Origin: Albidovulum sediminicola
Lineage (GTDB): Bacteria; Pseudomonadota; Alphaproteobacteria; Rhodobacterales; Rhodobacteraceae
Length of the DNA stretch: 64,000 nucleotides
Assembly (NCBI RefSeq): GCF_025751575.1
Contig: NZ_JAOWLA010000017.1
Span: 34,896-98,895, forward strand
Direction: 5' to 3'
A program made the position numbers and the translations under genes. Below, in pieces: positions 53,067 through 61,329 of the stretch. Every line of letters begins with the position of its first letter. Within the stretch, counting starts at the first letter, position 1. The notes under the pieces were generated by a model, which was not told the DNA's origin, did no database searches, and worked only from the letters and a program-made list of their open reading frames with translations.

Positions 53067-55412
53067 TTGACCACCGGAATTGGCGCCCGCATCGAACGCA
53101 AGGAAGATCGCCGGCTGCTGACGGGTCAGGCGAAATTCGTCGGCGACATCAAGCTGCCGAGGCAATGGGAAGCCGCCTTCGTCCGCAGTCCGGTCGCGCA
53201 TGGCCGCATCCGGGCGATCCGCAAGCCAGATGGCCAGGAGCATCGGGTCTTCGTTGCGGCGGATCTGTGCGATGTTCGCCCGATACGCGCCGAATCGTCC
53301 CTTCCGACCTACAACGCGTCGGATCAGTATCCGCTGGCCAAGGACAAGGTTCGCTTCGTGGGCGAATGCGTGGCCCTCTGTATCGCGCCGACCCGTGCGG
53401 AGGCCGAGGATCTTGCCGAAGCGGTGGAGATCGACATAGAGCCCCTGCCCCCCGTGATCGACGCGCTCAAGGCGCGCCAAGCGGGCGCGCCCCTGGTGCA
53501 TGAGGAATGGGGCAACAACCTGTTCCTGACGACCTTCTTCGACGGCGATATAGAGGCGCTGCGCAAGACGGCGCCCGTCGTGATCGAGCGCGAATATTCG
53601 ACCGCCCGTCAGTGCATGAACCCGATGGAGGGAAAGGGCACGCTTGCGCACTGGGACGAAAGGGCGGGCCAACTCGTCGTCTACACCTCGACCCAGGTGC
53701 CGCATCTGATTCGGACCGGCGTGTCGGAGTTTCTTGGGCTCGACCAGGGGCAGGTCAGGGTCATCGCCCCCGATGTCGGCGGCGGGTTCGGTTACAAATG
53801 CGTGCTTCAGCCCGAGGAGCTTTCCGTCTCCTGGGTCGCGCGAAGAACGGGGCGACCGATCCGCTGGACCGAAGACCGCCGCGAACATCTGGTCGCCGGT
53901 GCGAACACCCGCCAGCACCACTACAAGCTGACGGCCTTTGCCGACGAACGCGGCAAGCTGCTTGGGATGGACGCAGAGATCACCGTGGATGTCGGGGCCT
54001 ATTCGGTCTGGCCCTTCACGGCCTGCCTTGAGGCCGCGCAGGCCGGGGGAAACCTGCCCGGCCCCTATGATTTTGGCACCTATCGTTGCCGGACCTGGTC
54101 GGTCGCGACGAACAAACCGGCCTTCACCCCCTATCGCGGGGTCGCGCGCCCTGGCGTCTGCTTTGCGATGGAGCTGACCATCGACGCCATCGCCCGCGCG
54201 GTGGGGCGGGAGCCCTCGGAGGTGCGCAAGGAGAACCTGGTCGCCGCGGCGAAGATGCCCTTCACCAATGTCACCAAGAAATTCTACGACAGCGGCGATT
54301 ATCCCGAAAGCGTCGCGCAGGCGGAAAGACACATCGGACTATCCGAGTTCCGCACCCGCCAGGCGGCGGCGCGGGCCGAGGGCCGCCACCTCGGCATCGG
54401 GTTTTCGACCTTCACCGAACAATCGGCGCATGGAACCAAGGTCTTTGCGGCCTGGGGCCTGCCACTGGTGCCTGGGTATGAGCAGGCGATGGTCAAGATC
54501 ACGCCCTCCGGCTCGGTCGAGGTCCGCTCGGGCAATCACAGTTTCGGGCAGGGCCTGGAAACCACGCTCGCGCAGGTGGCAAGCGAATGGCTGACCATCG
54601 ATGTCAGCCGGATCAATGTCACCATGGGCGACACAGGCGTGACCCCCTACTCAACCGGCGCTTACGCATCGCGCGGCATGGTCATGGCGGGAGGGGCCGT
54701 ATCCAAGGCGGCAGAGGTTCTGGCCGGCCGGGTCAAGACCCATGCCGCGCATCTTCTCCAATGTAAACCCGACGACGTTCGCCTCGCCGACGGCAAGGCC
54801 TGGTTCAAGGAGGCGCATGTCGGATTCGACGATATCGCCCGCGCCTGGTACCTGCGCCCCGACCAGCTTCCCGACGATGTCGAGACGGCCGGTCTCGAAG
54901 TGACCGAGGGCTACAAGCCCGATATCGACACGGGCGTCTTCACCTACGCGACCCACGCTGCGATCGTGGAGGTCGATCCCGATACAGGCAAGGTCGCGAT
55001 CGAGGATTACTACATCTTCGAGGATTGCGGCCGCCGGGTGAACCCCCTGATCCTGGAAGGGCAGGCCTTTGGCGGGGCGGCCCAAGGGATCGGGACCGCA
55101 CTTTTCGAAGAGGTCCTCTATGATGCCAACGGGCAGCCCCTGACCTCGACGCTAGCCGATTATGTCCTGCCCGGTCCGGCGGAGCTGCCGCATTTCCGTC
55201 TCGGCCACGCAGAGACACTGTCGCCCTATACCCGCCACGGCATCAAGGGCGTCGGCGAGGGCGCGGCCATCGCCCCGGGCGGGGCCATCGTCAACGCGAT
55301 CAACGATGCGCTGAGACCTTTCGCGGTCGAGATCAACACCATCCCTGCGACGCCGGATAAGGTGCTGGGGGCGATCCTTCGGTCCCGCGCCGCGCAGGAG
55401 GTTGCCGAATGA
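53067..55412 (+). CDS. Molybdenum hydroxylase large subunit (second set)
   Basis: 781 residues. It starts with TTG at 53067 (GGAGGG eight bases upstream), giving TTGIGARIERKEDRRLLTG, the usual N-terminus of CoxL-like subunits; the longer upstream reading is not family-like. Hammerhead domain ~1-130. The Mo-site blocks are NPMEGKG, GGGFGYK and PYRGVARPG, and the catalytic Glu is in GIKGVGEGAAIAPGG. It lacks the AYxCSFR loop of true CO dehydrogenase. Family members hydroxylate N-heteroaromatics, aldehydes or purines. Operon order is L, FAD subunit, fused Fe-S subunit. Confidence 0.9.
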   Translation: MTTGIGARIERKEDRRLLTGQAKFVGDIKLPRQWEAAFVRSPVAHGRIRAIRKPDGQEHRVFVAADLCDVRPIRAESSLPTYNASDQYPLAKDKVRFVGECVALCIAPTRAEAEDLAEAVEIDIEPLPPVIDALKARQAGAPLVHEEWGNNLFLTTFFDGDIEALRKTAPVVIEREYSTARQCMNPMEGKGTLAHWDERAGQLVVYTSTQVPHLIRTGVSEFLGLDQGQVRVIAPDVGGGFGYKCVLQPEELSVSWVARRTGRPIRWTEDRREHLVAGANTRQHHYKLTAFADERGKLLGMDAEITVDVGAYSVWPFTACLEAAQAGGNLPGPYDFGTYRCRTWSVATNKPAFTPYRGVARPGVCFAMELTIDAIARAVGREPSEVRKENLVAAAKMPFTNVTKKFYDSGDYPESVAQAERHIGLSEFRTRQAAARAEGRHLGIGFSTFTEQSAHGTKVFAAWGLPLVPGYEQAMVKITPSGSVEVRSGNHSFGQGLETTLAQVASEWLTIDVSRINVTMGDTGVTPYSTGAYASRGMVMAGGAVSKAAEVLAGRVKTHAAHLLQCKPDDVRLADGKAWFKEAHVGFDDIARAWYLRPDQLPDDVETAGLEVTEGYKPDIDTGVFTYATHAAIVEVDPDTGKVAIEDYYIFEDCGRRVNPLILEGQAFGGAAQGIGTALFEEVLYDANGQPLTSTLADYVLPGPAELPHFRLGHAETLSPYTRHGIKGVGEGAAIAPGGAIVNAINDALRPFAVEINTIPATPDKVLGAILRSRAAQEVAE

Positions 55413-56242
55413 AACCCGCGCCCTTCACAATCGCGCGCCCGGCCGCCCTGGACGCGGCTCAGCAGACGCTGCACGCGGCCTCGCATGACACCAAGATCAT
55501 CAGCGGCGGCCAGTCCCTAGGCCCGATGCTGAACCTGCGGCTTGCGCGGCCTGAACGGCTGGTGGACATCACGGGCCTGCCGGAATTGACGGAGATCCGC
55601 CAGACCGCCACCCATGTCGAGATCGGCGCGGCCGTCACCCATGCCCGCATCGAAGACGGTGAGGTGCCTGATCCGATACCGGGGATGCTGCGCCATGTCG
55701 CCTCCGGCATCGCCTACCGCGCGGTGCGCAACCGGGGCACGATCGGCGGCAGCCTCTGCCATGCCGATCCCGCCGCCGACTGGGTGACGGCCATGACCGC
55801 CCTTGGGGCGCTCCTGGTCGTGCGCAGCGGCTCGAGTGGGGTGAGAGAAATTCCCATGTCCGGCTTTATGCTCGGCGCCTATCGCACCGCGATGGAAGCG
55901 GGCGAGTTCCTGACGACGGTGCGCATTCCGCGCTATTCGCCAAGGGCACGTTGGGGCTACTACAAGATCTGCCGCAAGGTCGGGGAGTTCGCCGATGCGA
56001 TCGCGGCCTTTGTCGCTGACCCGGAAACGCGCACCTGCCGCGTCGTGTTCGGTTCGACCGGCGGCGCGCCACTGGCCTGCCGGGACCTGGCCCGCCACAT
56101 CGCCACAACGGGGGGCGCTGCGCCACTCGCCACCGTGAAGACGGTTCTTCGTGACAGCGGCCTCGATCTGTCCGAGGTCAAGATCCACCAGCTCGCCGTC
56201 GCCCACAGACGCGCCGTTTCGGGGGCACTTTCGGATGTCTGA
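55409..56242 (+). CDS. Molybdenum hydroxylase FAD subunit (second set)
   Basis: 277 residues. FAD-binding loops ISGGQSLGPMLNLRLA and RAVRNRGTIGGSLCHADPAADW, then the CO-dehydrogenase flavoprotein C-terminal domain. It overlaps the large-subunit stop by 4 bases and the Fe-S subunit start by 8 bases. Confidence 0.92.
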   Translation: MKPAPFTIARPAALDAAQQTLHAASHDTKIISGGQSLGPMLNLRLARPERLVDITGLPELTEIRQTATHVEIGAAVTHARIEDGEVPDPIPGMLRHVASGIAYRAVRNRGTIGGSLCHADPAADWVTAMTALGALLVVRSGSSGVREIPMSGFMLGAYRTAMEAGEFLTTVRIPRYSPRARWGYYKICRKVGEFADAIAAFVADPETRTCRVVFGSTGGAPLACRDLARHIATTGGAAPLATVKTVLRDSGLDLSEVKIHQLAVAHRRAVSGALSDV

Positions 56243-57362
56243 TACCCTGACCCTGACCGTTAATGGCGAGGTTTGCAGCCTCACCGTTCCGCCCCGCACC
56301 CAGCTTGCCGAGGTCCTGCGCGACCACCTTGACCTGACGGGCACCCATATCGGCTGCGAACAGGGCGTCTGCGGCGCCTGCACGGTGATGATGAACGGCA
56401 AGCCTGTGCGATCCTGCATCACCTTTGCCCACGCGTGCGACGGCGCCGTGATCGACACGATCGAGGGCCATGTCGGCGATCCGGTGATGGATCATCTGCG
56501 AGCGGCATTTTCACGTCATCACGCGCTGCAATGCGGGTTCTGCACGCCCGGAATGCTTGCCACCGCGCGCGATATCGTTGCGCGCTTCGATGTGGCAGAC
56601 GAAGCGACGATCCGCCATGAACTAAGCGGAAACCTCTGCCGCTGCACCGGCTATGTCGGCATCGTTGGGGCGATCGGCGAGGTGATCGCGGCGAAGGGCG
56701 CCGGCGGCTTCACAGCCGCCCGCCCTGCCCCGTCGCGATCCGCCGAGCCTTTCACGCCGTTCGAACCCGTTGAGGCAAATCTCGCCGAGGGGCGCCCGGC
56801 GGCGCCGACCGGGTCGGTCTCCTCCGATGGGGGCTGGACCGTGGTCAAGCGCCGCTTCACCCTGAGCCACGGCCCCGACGGGGTCTGGGAACTTTTCAGG
56901 GACCCGGCGCGGGTCGCGCCCTGCATACCCGGTGCATCGATCGAGAGCCTGAGCCCCGAGGCGTTCACCGGCGCGGTCGAGATCCGCTTCGGCCCGATCG
57001 GGGCGCGGTTCGGCGGGCAAGGCACCTACGACAACGACGACGACAAGCGCGCCGGCACGATCCGCGGCCAGGGCGACGACAAGCTTGGCAAGTCGAAGGT
57101 CCGAGGTGAACTGCGCTACGCGATTTCCCAAGGACCGAACCCTCAGACGAGCCAGGCGGAGGTGGAGCTTCGCTTCGAGATCGACGGGATGCTGGCACAG
57201 TTCAACCGACCCGAACTGGTCGCAGGGTTCGTCGATTACATCCTGGCGCAGTTCGCGGCGAATTGCGACGCGGTTCTCGCGGGCGGCGAAGCCGGACCCG
57301 CCAGACGGCTCAGCCTCTTCGCGATGCTTTGGGCGGTCCTCAAGGCGCGTTTCTCGCGCTGA
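56235..57362 (+). CDS. Molybdenum hydroxylase 2Fe-2S subunit fused to CoxG/SRPBCC domain
   Basis: 375 residues, about twice the normal ~160. The N-terminal half is a complete two-cluster subunit: CEQGVCGACTVMMNG with a following Cys, then CGFCTPG and CRCTGY. After a Pro/Ala linker (about 160-200) comes a CoxG-like SRPBCC domain (LSHGPDGVWELFRDPARVAP, IPGASIESLSPEAFTGAVEI, FGPIGARFGGQGTY) and a C-terminal hydrophobic helix. CoxG-like proteins recruit CO dehydrogenase to the membrane, so this fusion may tether the enzyme to the membrane. Confidence 0.88.
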   Translation: MSDTLTLTVNGEVCSLTVPPRTQLAEVLRDHLDLTGTHIGCEQGVCGACTVMMNGKPVRSCITFAHACDGAVIDTIEGHVGDPVMDHLRAAFSRHHALQCGFCTPGMLATARDIVARFDVADEATIRHELSGNLCRCTGYVGIVGAIGEVIAAKGAGGFTAARPAPSRSAEPFTPFEPVEANLAEGRPAAPTGSVSSDGGWTVVKRRFTLSHGPDGVWELFRDPARVAPCIPGASIESLSPEAFTGAVEIRFGPIGARFGGQGTYDNDDDKRAGTIRGQGDDKLGKSKVRGELRYAISQGPNPQTSQAEVELRFEIDGMLAQFNRPELVAGFVDYILAQFAANCDAVLAGGEAGPARRLSLFAMLWAVLKARFSR

Positions 57363-57383
57363 TCAGGATCGCCCCCACCGACC

Positions 57384-58193
57384 CTAGTCGACGAAGGCGC
57401 GTTCGACCACATATTCGCCGGGCTTGCTGTTCGCCCCCTCGTTGAAGCCCCGTGCTTCGAGAATGCGCTTCATGTCGAGGTTCAAAGCCATCGACCCGCA
57501 GATCATCACCCGGTCGCAGGCGGGATCGAGCGGCGGGACGCCCAGATCCTCGAACAGCTTCCCGCTCTCCATCAGGTCGGTGATCCGCCCCATCTTCGCG
57601 GAGGGCTCGCGGGTGGTTGTCGCATAGCGCCGGAACTTGACCGCCGCCTCCTCGCCGACCAGCGGGTCCTCGGCCAGGCGCCGTTCGAGGTCCTCGCCAT
57701 AGGCAAGCTCGCTGTTCAGACGGCAGGTCTGGGTCAGGATCACGCTTTCGAACTTCTCGTAGGTCTCGGGCTCTCGCATCAGGCTCGCGAAGGGCGCGAC
57801 ACCCGTTCCGGTCGAGATCATCCAGAGCCGCTTGCCCGGCAACAGCGCATCAAGGACCAGCGTGCCGGTCGGCTTGGTCTTGACGATCACCTGATCTCCG
57901 ACCCCGATCCTCTGAAGACGCGATGTCAGCGGCCCGTCCTGCACCTTGATCGAATAGAATTCGAGCTCTTCGTCCCAGAAGGGCGATGCGATGGAATAGG
58001 CCCGCAGGATCGGTTTTCCGTTCTCACCCGGAAGGCCGATCATCACGAACTCGCCGGAGCGGAAGCGGAAACTTGCAGGCCGGGTGACTCGGAAGGAGAA
58101 CAGGCGGTCATCCCAATGGCGGACACTCAGGACGGTCTGGGCGTCAGCGATAGGCTGGACGGGGGCGATGCCCGGCGTGGAAGCGACGTTCAT
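57384..58193 (-). CDS. Ferredoxin-NADP(+) reductase
   Basis: 269 residues. FAD-binding RAYSIAS, phosphate loop GTGVAPFASL, and the NADP-side CGSMALNLDMKRILEARGF. It ends with VERAFVD, the C-terminus common in bacterial FNRs. It transfers electrons between NADPH and ferredoxin; the neighbouring ferredoxin gene, 48 bases upstream on the same strand, is the obvious partner. It converges with the hydroxylase operon, 21 bases apart. Confidence 0.92.
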   Translation of the reverse strand: MNVASTPGIAPVQPIADAQTVLSVRHWDDRLFSFRVTRPASFRFRSGEFVMIGLPGENGKPILRAYSIASPFWDEELEFYSIKVQDGPLTSRLQRIGVGDQVIVKTKPTGTLVLDALLPGKRLWMISTGTGVAPFASLMREPETYEKFESVILTQTCRLNSELAYGEDLERRLAEDPLVGEEAAVKFRRYATTTREPSAKMGRITDLMESGKLFEDLGVPPLDPACDRVMICGSMALNLDMKRILEARGFNEGANSKPGEYVVERAFVD

Positions 58194-58241
58194 GGATAGT
58201 CTCCTGTTCTGGAATTTGTGGCGCGGGCGTGCGTCCAGCGG

Positions 58242-58766
58242 TCAGGTCTTCACACGCAGACCGTCAACCTCGAAGCCGGCAGGTTCTTCGCTGTCGATTG
58301 GCTCCAGCGTGACGGTACTTGCCCCTGCCTCCGCCTCGGGGAAGGGAACGGCCGCGCCATCGATCTCGTAGCATTCGCCCACGGGTTCGCGCGCCGTGTC
58401 GCCTGCGTCATAGATGGGCTTTTGGGCATGGGGCTCTGCCGGGGCCTCGCCGGTGATCAGAAGCCCCGCCTTGCCGGGCTTTCCGTTCCAGTCCTCGGCG
58501 TCGGGCGGAACCGTCCCGATCTCGGTGATGTTCGGCCAGATCTCCGCGTATTTTGCATTGACAGCGAGCCATGCCTCCAGCCCGGTTTCGGTATCCGCCC
58601 GGATCGCATCGGCCGGGCACTCGGGTTCGCAGACGCCGCAGTCGATGCATTCTTCCGGGTGGATGACCAGAAAGTTCTCACCCTCGTAGAAGCAGTCCAC
58701 GGGGCAAACCGTCACGCAGTCCTGGAACTTGCAGTTGATGCAGTTCTCGGTGACGACATAGGTCAT
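58242..58766 (-). CDS. fdxA: 7Fe-type ferredoxin with C-terminal extension
   Basis: 174 residues. The [3Fe-4S]/[4Fe-4S] motifs are C9-x2-C12-x4-C17-x3-C21-P and C40-x2-C43-x2-C46-x3-C50-P, within a FdxA-like ~110-residue domain ([18 protein letters not shown], then [12 protein letters not shown]). A further ~60 acidic residues ([15 protein letters not shown]...) are not found in ordinary FdxA and may direct partner binding. The ATG is 19 bases from a candidate MarR operator. Probably supplies low-potential electrons to the PreA-like reductase. Confidence 0.88.
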   Translation of the reverse strand: MTYVVTENCINCKFQDCVTVCPVDCFYEGENFLVIHPEECIDCGVCEPECPADAIRADTETGLEAWLAVNAKYAEIWPNITEIGTVPPDAEDWNGKPGKAGLLITGEAPAEPHAQKPIYDAGDTAREPVGECYEIDGAAVPFPEAEAGASTVTLEPIDSEEPAGFEVDGLRVKT

Positions 58767-58784
58767 GATTCACCTCTCATTTTT

Positions 58785-58800
58785 AAGAAGTATACTCCTT
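58785..58800. promoter_or_regulatory. Candidate MarR operator, site 3 (upstream of fdxA)
   Basis: AAGAAGTATACTCCTT, a near-perfect 16-bp palindrome with one mismatched pair, 19 to 34 bases before the ferredoxin start. The best-formed of four similar elements. Confidence 0.7.
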
Positions 58801-58820
58801 AAATTTAGAGCGTGCAAACC

Positions 58821-59519
58821 CTATCCGAGGATCGGCACCGGCACGACGTCGTAGCTATGCGAAATCCGGCGGTTCAGGACCGGGTCCGTGAGTTCGAGCG
58901 AGAAGCGCGGGCTGAACCTGACACCCCCGATGGCGCCGCAAGTGCCGCCGAACATCAATGTCCGCTCGCCCAGCTCGCCGCCGTCGGCCCTCAGATGGCC
59001 AAGAAGCTCCGCCGGAGACAGAAGCCCGGCCACACCGCCATCCTGATAGACCACATCCTTGCCGTCTTCGTGGATGGTCGAACGGATCAGGATCTTGTCC
59101 CAGTGCCCCTCAACCTCGTCCAGAGGCCAGAATTCGGTGGCGATCGGCTTGTCGCAAAGCTGCTTGGCGACGGTAATCCCCATGTGTTCGACCACTCGGT
59201 CGGTATGGTCCGACCCGGCACCGACCCAGATCCGGCCCTTGTGGTTCACAAGCACATACTCGACCTCGCCGCTCGACCCATCCCCGATCACCTCGATCGC
59301 ATCGGCAACAGAAAGCCGGGACACGCCAACACGATAGAACAAGGGCGTCTTCGCAGGCGGCTTGACGCCGATCTTCGCAAGTTCGTCGATATGATGCTGA
59401 AGCGCGGCCTTGTCGCGGCCCGTCCAGCCCCCGACGATGACCTTTTCGATGACGACCCTGTCACGGGTCTGGCCCGAGCGGGAGGTGAATGTGGCGTCGA
59501 ATTCGACTTTCGCAGACAT
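58821..59519 (-). CDS. DUF2848 family protein
   Basis: 232 residues. The blocks VIVGGWTGRDKAALQHHIDELAK, TPLFYRV, VGAGSDHTDRVVE and FGGTCGAIGG are those of DUF2848. The function of the family is not established. SDHTD could be a metal-binding motif. It lies between the amidase and ferredoxin genes in the reverse catabolic set, 15 bases after the amidase stop, which implies co-expression and a step in the same pathway, perhaps a hydrolysis or isomerisation. Confidence 0.8.
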   Translation of the reverse strand: MSAKVEFDATFTSRSGQTRDRVVIEKVIVGGWTGRDKAALQHHIDELAKIGVKPPAKTPLFYRVGVSRLSVADAIEVIGDGSSGEVEYVLVNHKGRIWVGAGSDHTDRVVEHMGITVAKQLCDKPIATEFWPLDEVEGHWDKILIRSTIHEDGKDVVYQDGGVAGLLSPAELLGHLRADGGELGERTLMFGGTCGAIGGVRFSPRFSLELTDPVLNRRISHSYDVVPVPILG

Positions 59520-59534
59520 GAATTGCCCTTTCGG

Positions 59535-60881
59535 TTATTGGCCCCGGATGGTGCCTTCCAGTCCACGCGCGATGGACAAAAGATGCCGATCGCCCCCCGT
59601 CCGGCCCATGAGCATCGCGCCGACCGGCAGCGCGCCGCTCTCCTGGCACGGGATGGTGATGGCGGGCAGGTCGAGGAAATTGCCGACCGCCGTGTTCCTG
59701 AGGCAAAGAAGATTTGTCGCGGCGGATTTCGCCGGGTCCTTGAGACTATCAAGCGTCGGCGCGACGATCTGCACCGCCGGCAGGATCACGGCATCGAACG
59801 CCTCCGTCCTTTCGGCGAACAGGGAACGCATGCGCGCGCGCGCCTCAAGCGTGCGGATATAGTCATCCGCGGTCTGAGATTGACCGGCGCCGAACCGCTC
59901 CCGCACCCAAGGGTCGTAAAAATCCGCGCGTGTCTCAAGAAAGGGCTTATGCCAGGAATAGGCCTCGGCCCCGACCAGGCCGCCCTTGCTGTTGATCTTT
60001 GGCAGCTCCGCGAGCTCCCCGACCGTCAGCGGCATCAGGCGCACGCCACGGGCCGACAGGCGTGACAGCATCTTCTGAAACGCGGCGCCCACTTGGTCGT
60101 CCATGTGCTCGGTCACATAGCCCTCAAGCACGGCGAGGCGCAGCCCTCCTTCGGGAAAGGATGCCACATCCTCGCCCGCGCCCCCCGACAGCACGCAATC
60201 CAGAACCGCGCAGCTTGAAACGGAAGTCGCGAAGGGACCGATGCAGTCAAGCGATGTCGAAAGCGGCACCGTGCCATCCTTGGGTACGCGGGTCGAGGTC
60301 GGCTTGAACCCGACGACGCCGCAGAAGGCGGCCGGTATCCGGCACGATCCCCCGGTATCGGTTCCGATGGCGGCGGGAACCATTTCCTCGGCAACCGCGA
60401 CGGCCGCACCGGATGAAGAGCCGCCCGGTATCCGGTGTTCCGACGTATCATGCGGATTGCGGGGGGTGCCGAAATGCGCGTTGATGCCAAGCCCCGAGTA
60501 GGCGAACTCGGTCATGTTGTTCTTGCCGACGATGACGAAGCCAGCGGCGCGGAGCCGTTGGACGATGGTGGCATCGGCTTCTGCGGGTGGCTGTTCGTCC
60601 AGAACGCGCGACCCGGCGCGCGTCACCTCACCCCTGACATCGAAAAGATCCTTGATCGCCAGCGGCACCCCGGCATAGCGCGGCAGCGATAACCCCTTGG
60701 CGCGGGCCGCGTCGATCCACTCGGCCTGCGCCATCGCCGCCCCGGCATAGGTACGGAGGAACACGACGTCGCCCTGTCCCCCGGGGGCCGCGATGCGGGA
60801 CAGCGCCTCCTGCACGAGGTCGGCGCTTCTCAGGACGCCCTTGTCGAGTTTACGCGATAGGTCGGTCAGATTCTGGATCAT
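59535..60881 (-). CDS. Amidase (amidase signature family)
   Basis: 448 residues. The catalytic triad of the family is visible: Lys near 77 in PLAIKDLFDV, the cis-Ser in IPGGSSSGAA (about 155-157), and the nucleophile Ser near 179 in GTDTGGSCRIPAAFCG. It hydrolyses amides in the cytoplasm. Gene context suggests opening of a ring amide or of a carboxamide formed in the pathway. ATG at 60881 (MIQNLTDLSR) is preferred to GTG at 60896. It follows the cupin gene by 60 bases. Confidence 0.9.
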   Translation of the reverse strand: MIQNLTDLSRKLDKGVLRSADLVQEALSRIAAPGGQGDVVFLRTYAGAAMAQAEWIDAARAKGLSLPRYAGVPLAIKDLFDVRGEVTRAGSRVLDEQPPAEADATIVQRLRAAGFVIVGKNNMTEFAYSGLGINAHFGTPRNPHDTSEHRIPGGSSSGAAVAVAEEMVPAAIGTDTGGSCRIPAAFCGVVGFKPTSTRVPKDGTVPLSTSLDCIGPFATSVSSCAVLDCVLSGGAGEDVASFPEGGLRLAVLEGYVTEHMDDQVGAAFQKMLSRLSARGVRLMPLTVGELAELPKINSKGGLVGAEAYSWHKPFLETRADFYDPWVRERFGAGQSQTADDYIRTLEARARMRSLFAERTEAFDAVILPAVQIVAPTLDSLKDPAKSAATNLLCLRNTAVGNFLDLPAITIPCQESGALPVGAMLMGRTGGDRHLLSIARGLEGTIRGQ

Positions 60882-60941
60882 GTCTCGCTGCACCACAAGC
60901 GCAGACCGCCCCGATCGGGGCGGCCTGGACGACGGTTCGGA

Positions 60942-61319
60942 TTACTGCGGATCGTAGTAGTGCTGCTCTAGAAGGAGGCAGCCTTCCTCGGTCCGGAACG
61001 GGCCATGCGCGACATGGGGCGGGCGCACGCAATAGGTGAAAGGACCGAAACGCTCCCCCCCGCTCGGGCCCTCATTCCCGACCCACATGTCGCCTTCGAT
61101 CACAAAGACCTCTTCCCAGTAGTCATGTTCGAAGGGCACCGTGGTGTAGGTGCCTGGCTCGAACTTCAAAAGCCGGGTCCAGCCGCCCTGCCGGTTTTCC
61201 ATGTCGAGATGTCCCGACAGGATCTTCTGCTTGATCCCCGACGGGTAACCCTTCGGGGTCTCCCAGCCGCTGTCCATATCGAGCTGGTAGAATTCGCGGT
61301 GTTCCTTGTTTATGGCCAT
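60942..61319 (-). CDS. Cupin-domain protein
   Basis: 125 residues of a single-domain cupin. GTYTTVPFEHDYWEEVFVIEGDMWVG carries motif 1 in modified form (HDYWEEVFV), and YCVRPPHVAHGPFRTEEG carries motif 2. These His/Glu residues would bind a metal. Small cupins act as isomerases, dioxygenases or decarboxylases; the reaction is unknown here. AAGGAG precedes the start, 10 bases after the PreA stop. Confidence 0.85.
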   Translation of the reverse strand: MAINKEHREFYQLDMDSGWETPKGYPSGIKQKILSGHLDMENRQGGWTRLLKFEPGTYTTVPFEHDYWEEVFVIEGDMWVGNEGPSGGERFGPFTYCVRPPHVAHGPFRTEEGCLLLEQHYYDPQ

Positions 61320-61329
61320 GTCCGTCTCC

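Noticed and set aside
53067..57362. Form I CO dehydrogenase (coxMSL)
   Set aside because: The large subunit lacks the AYxCSFR active-site loop and has PYRGVARP instead; gene order and context fit a heterocycle hydroxylase.
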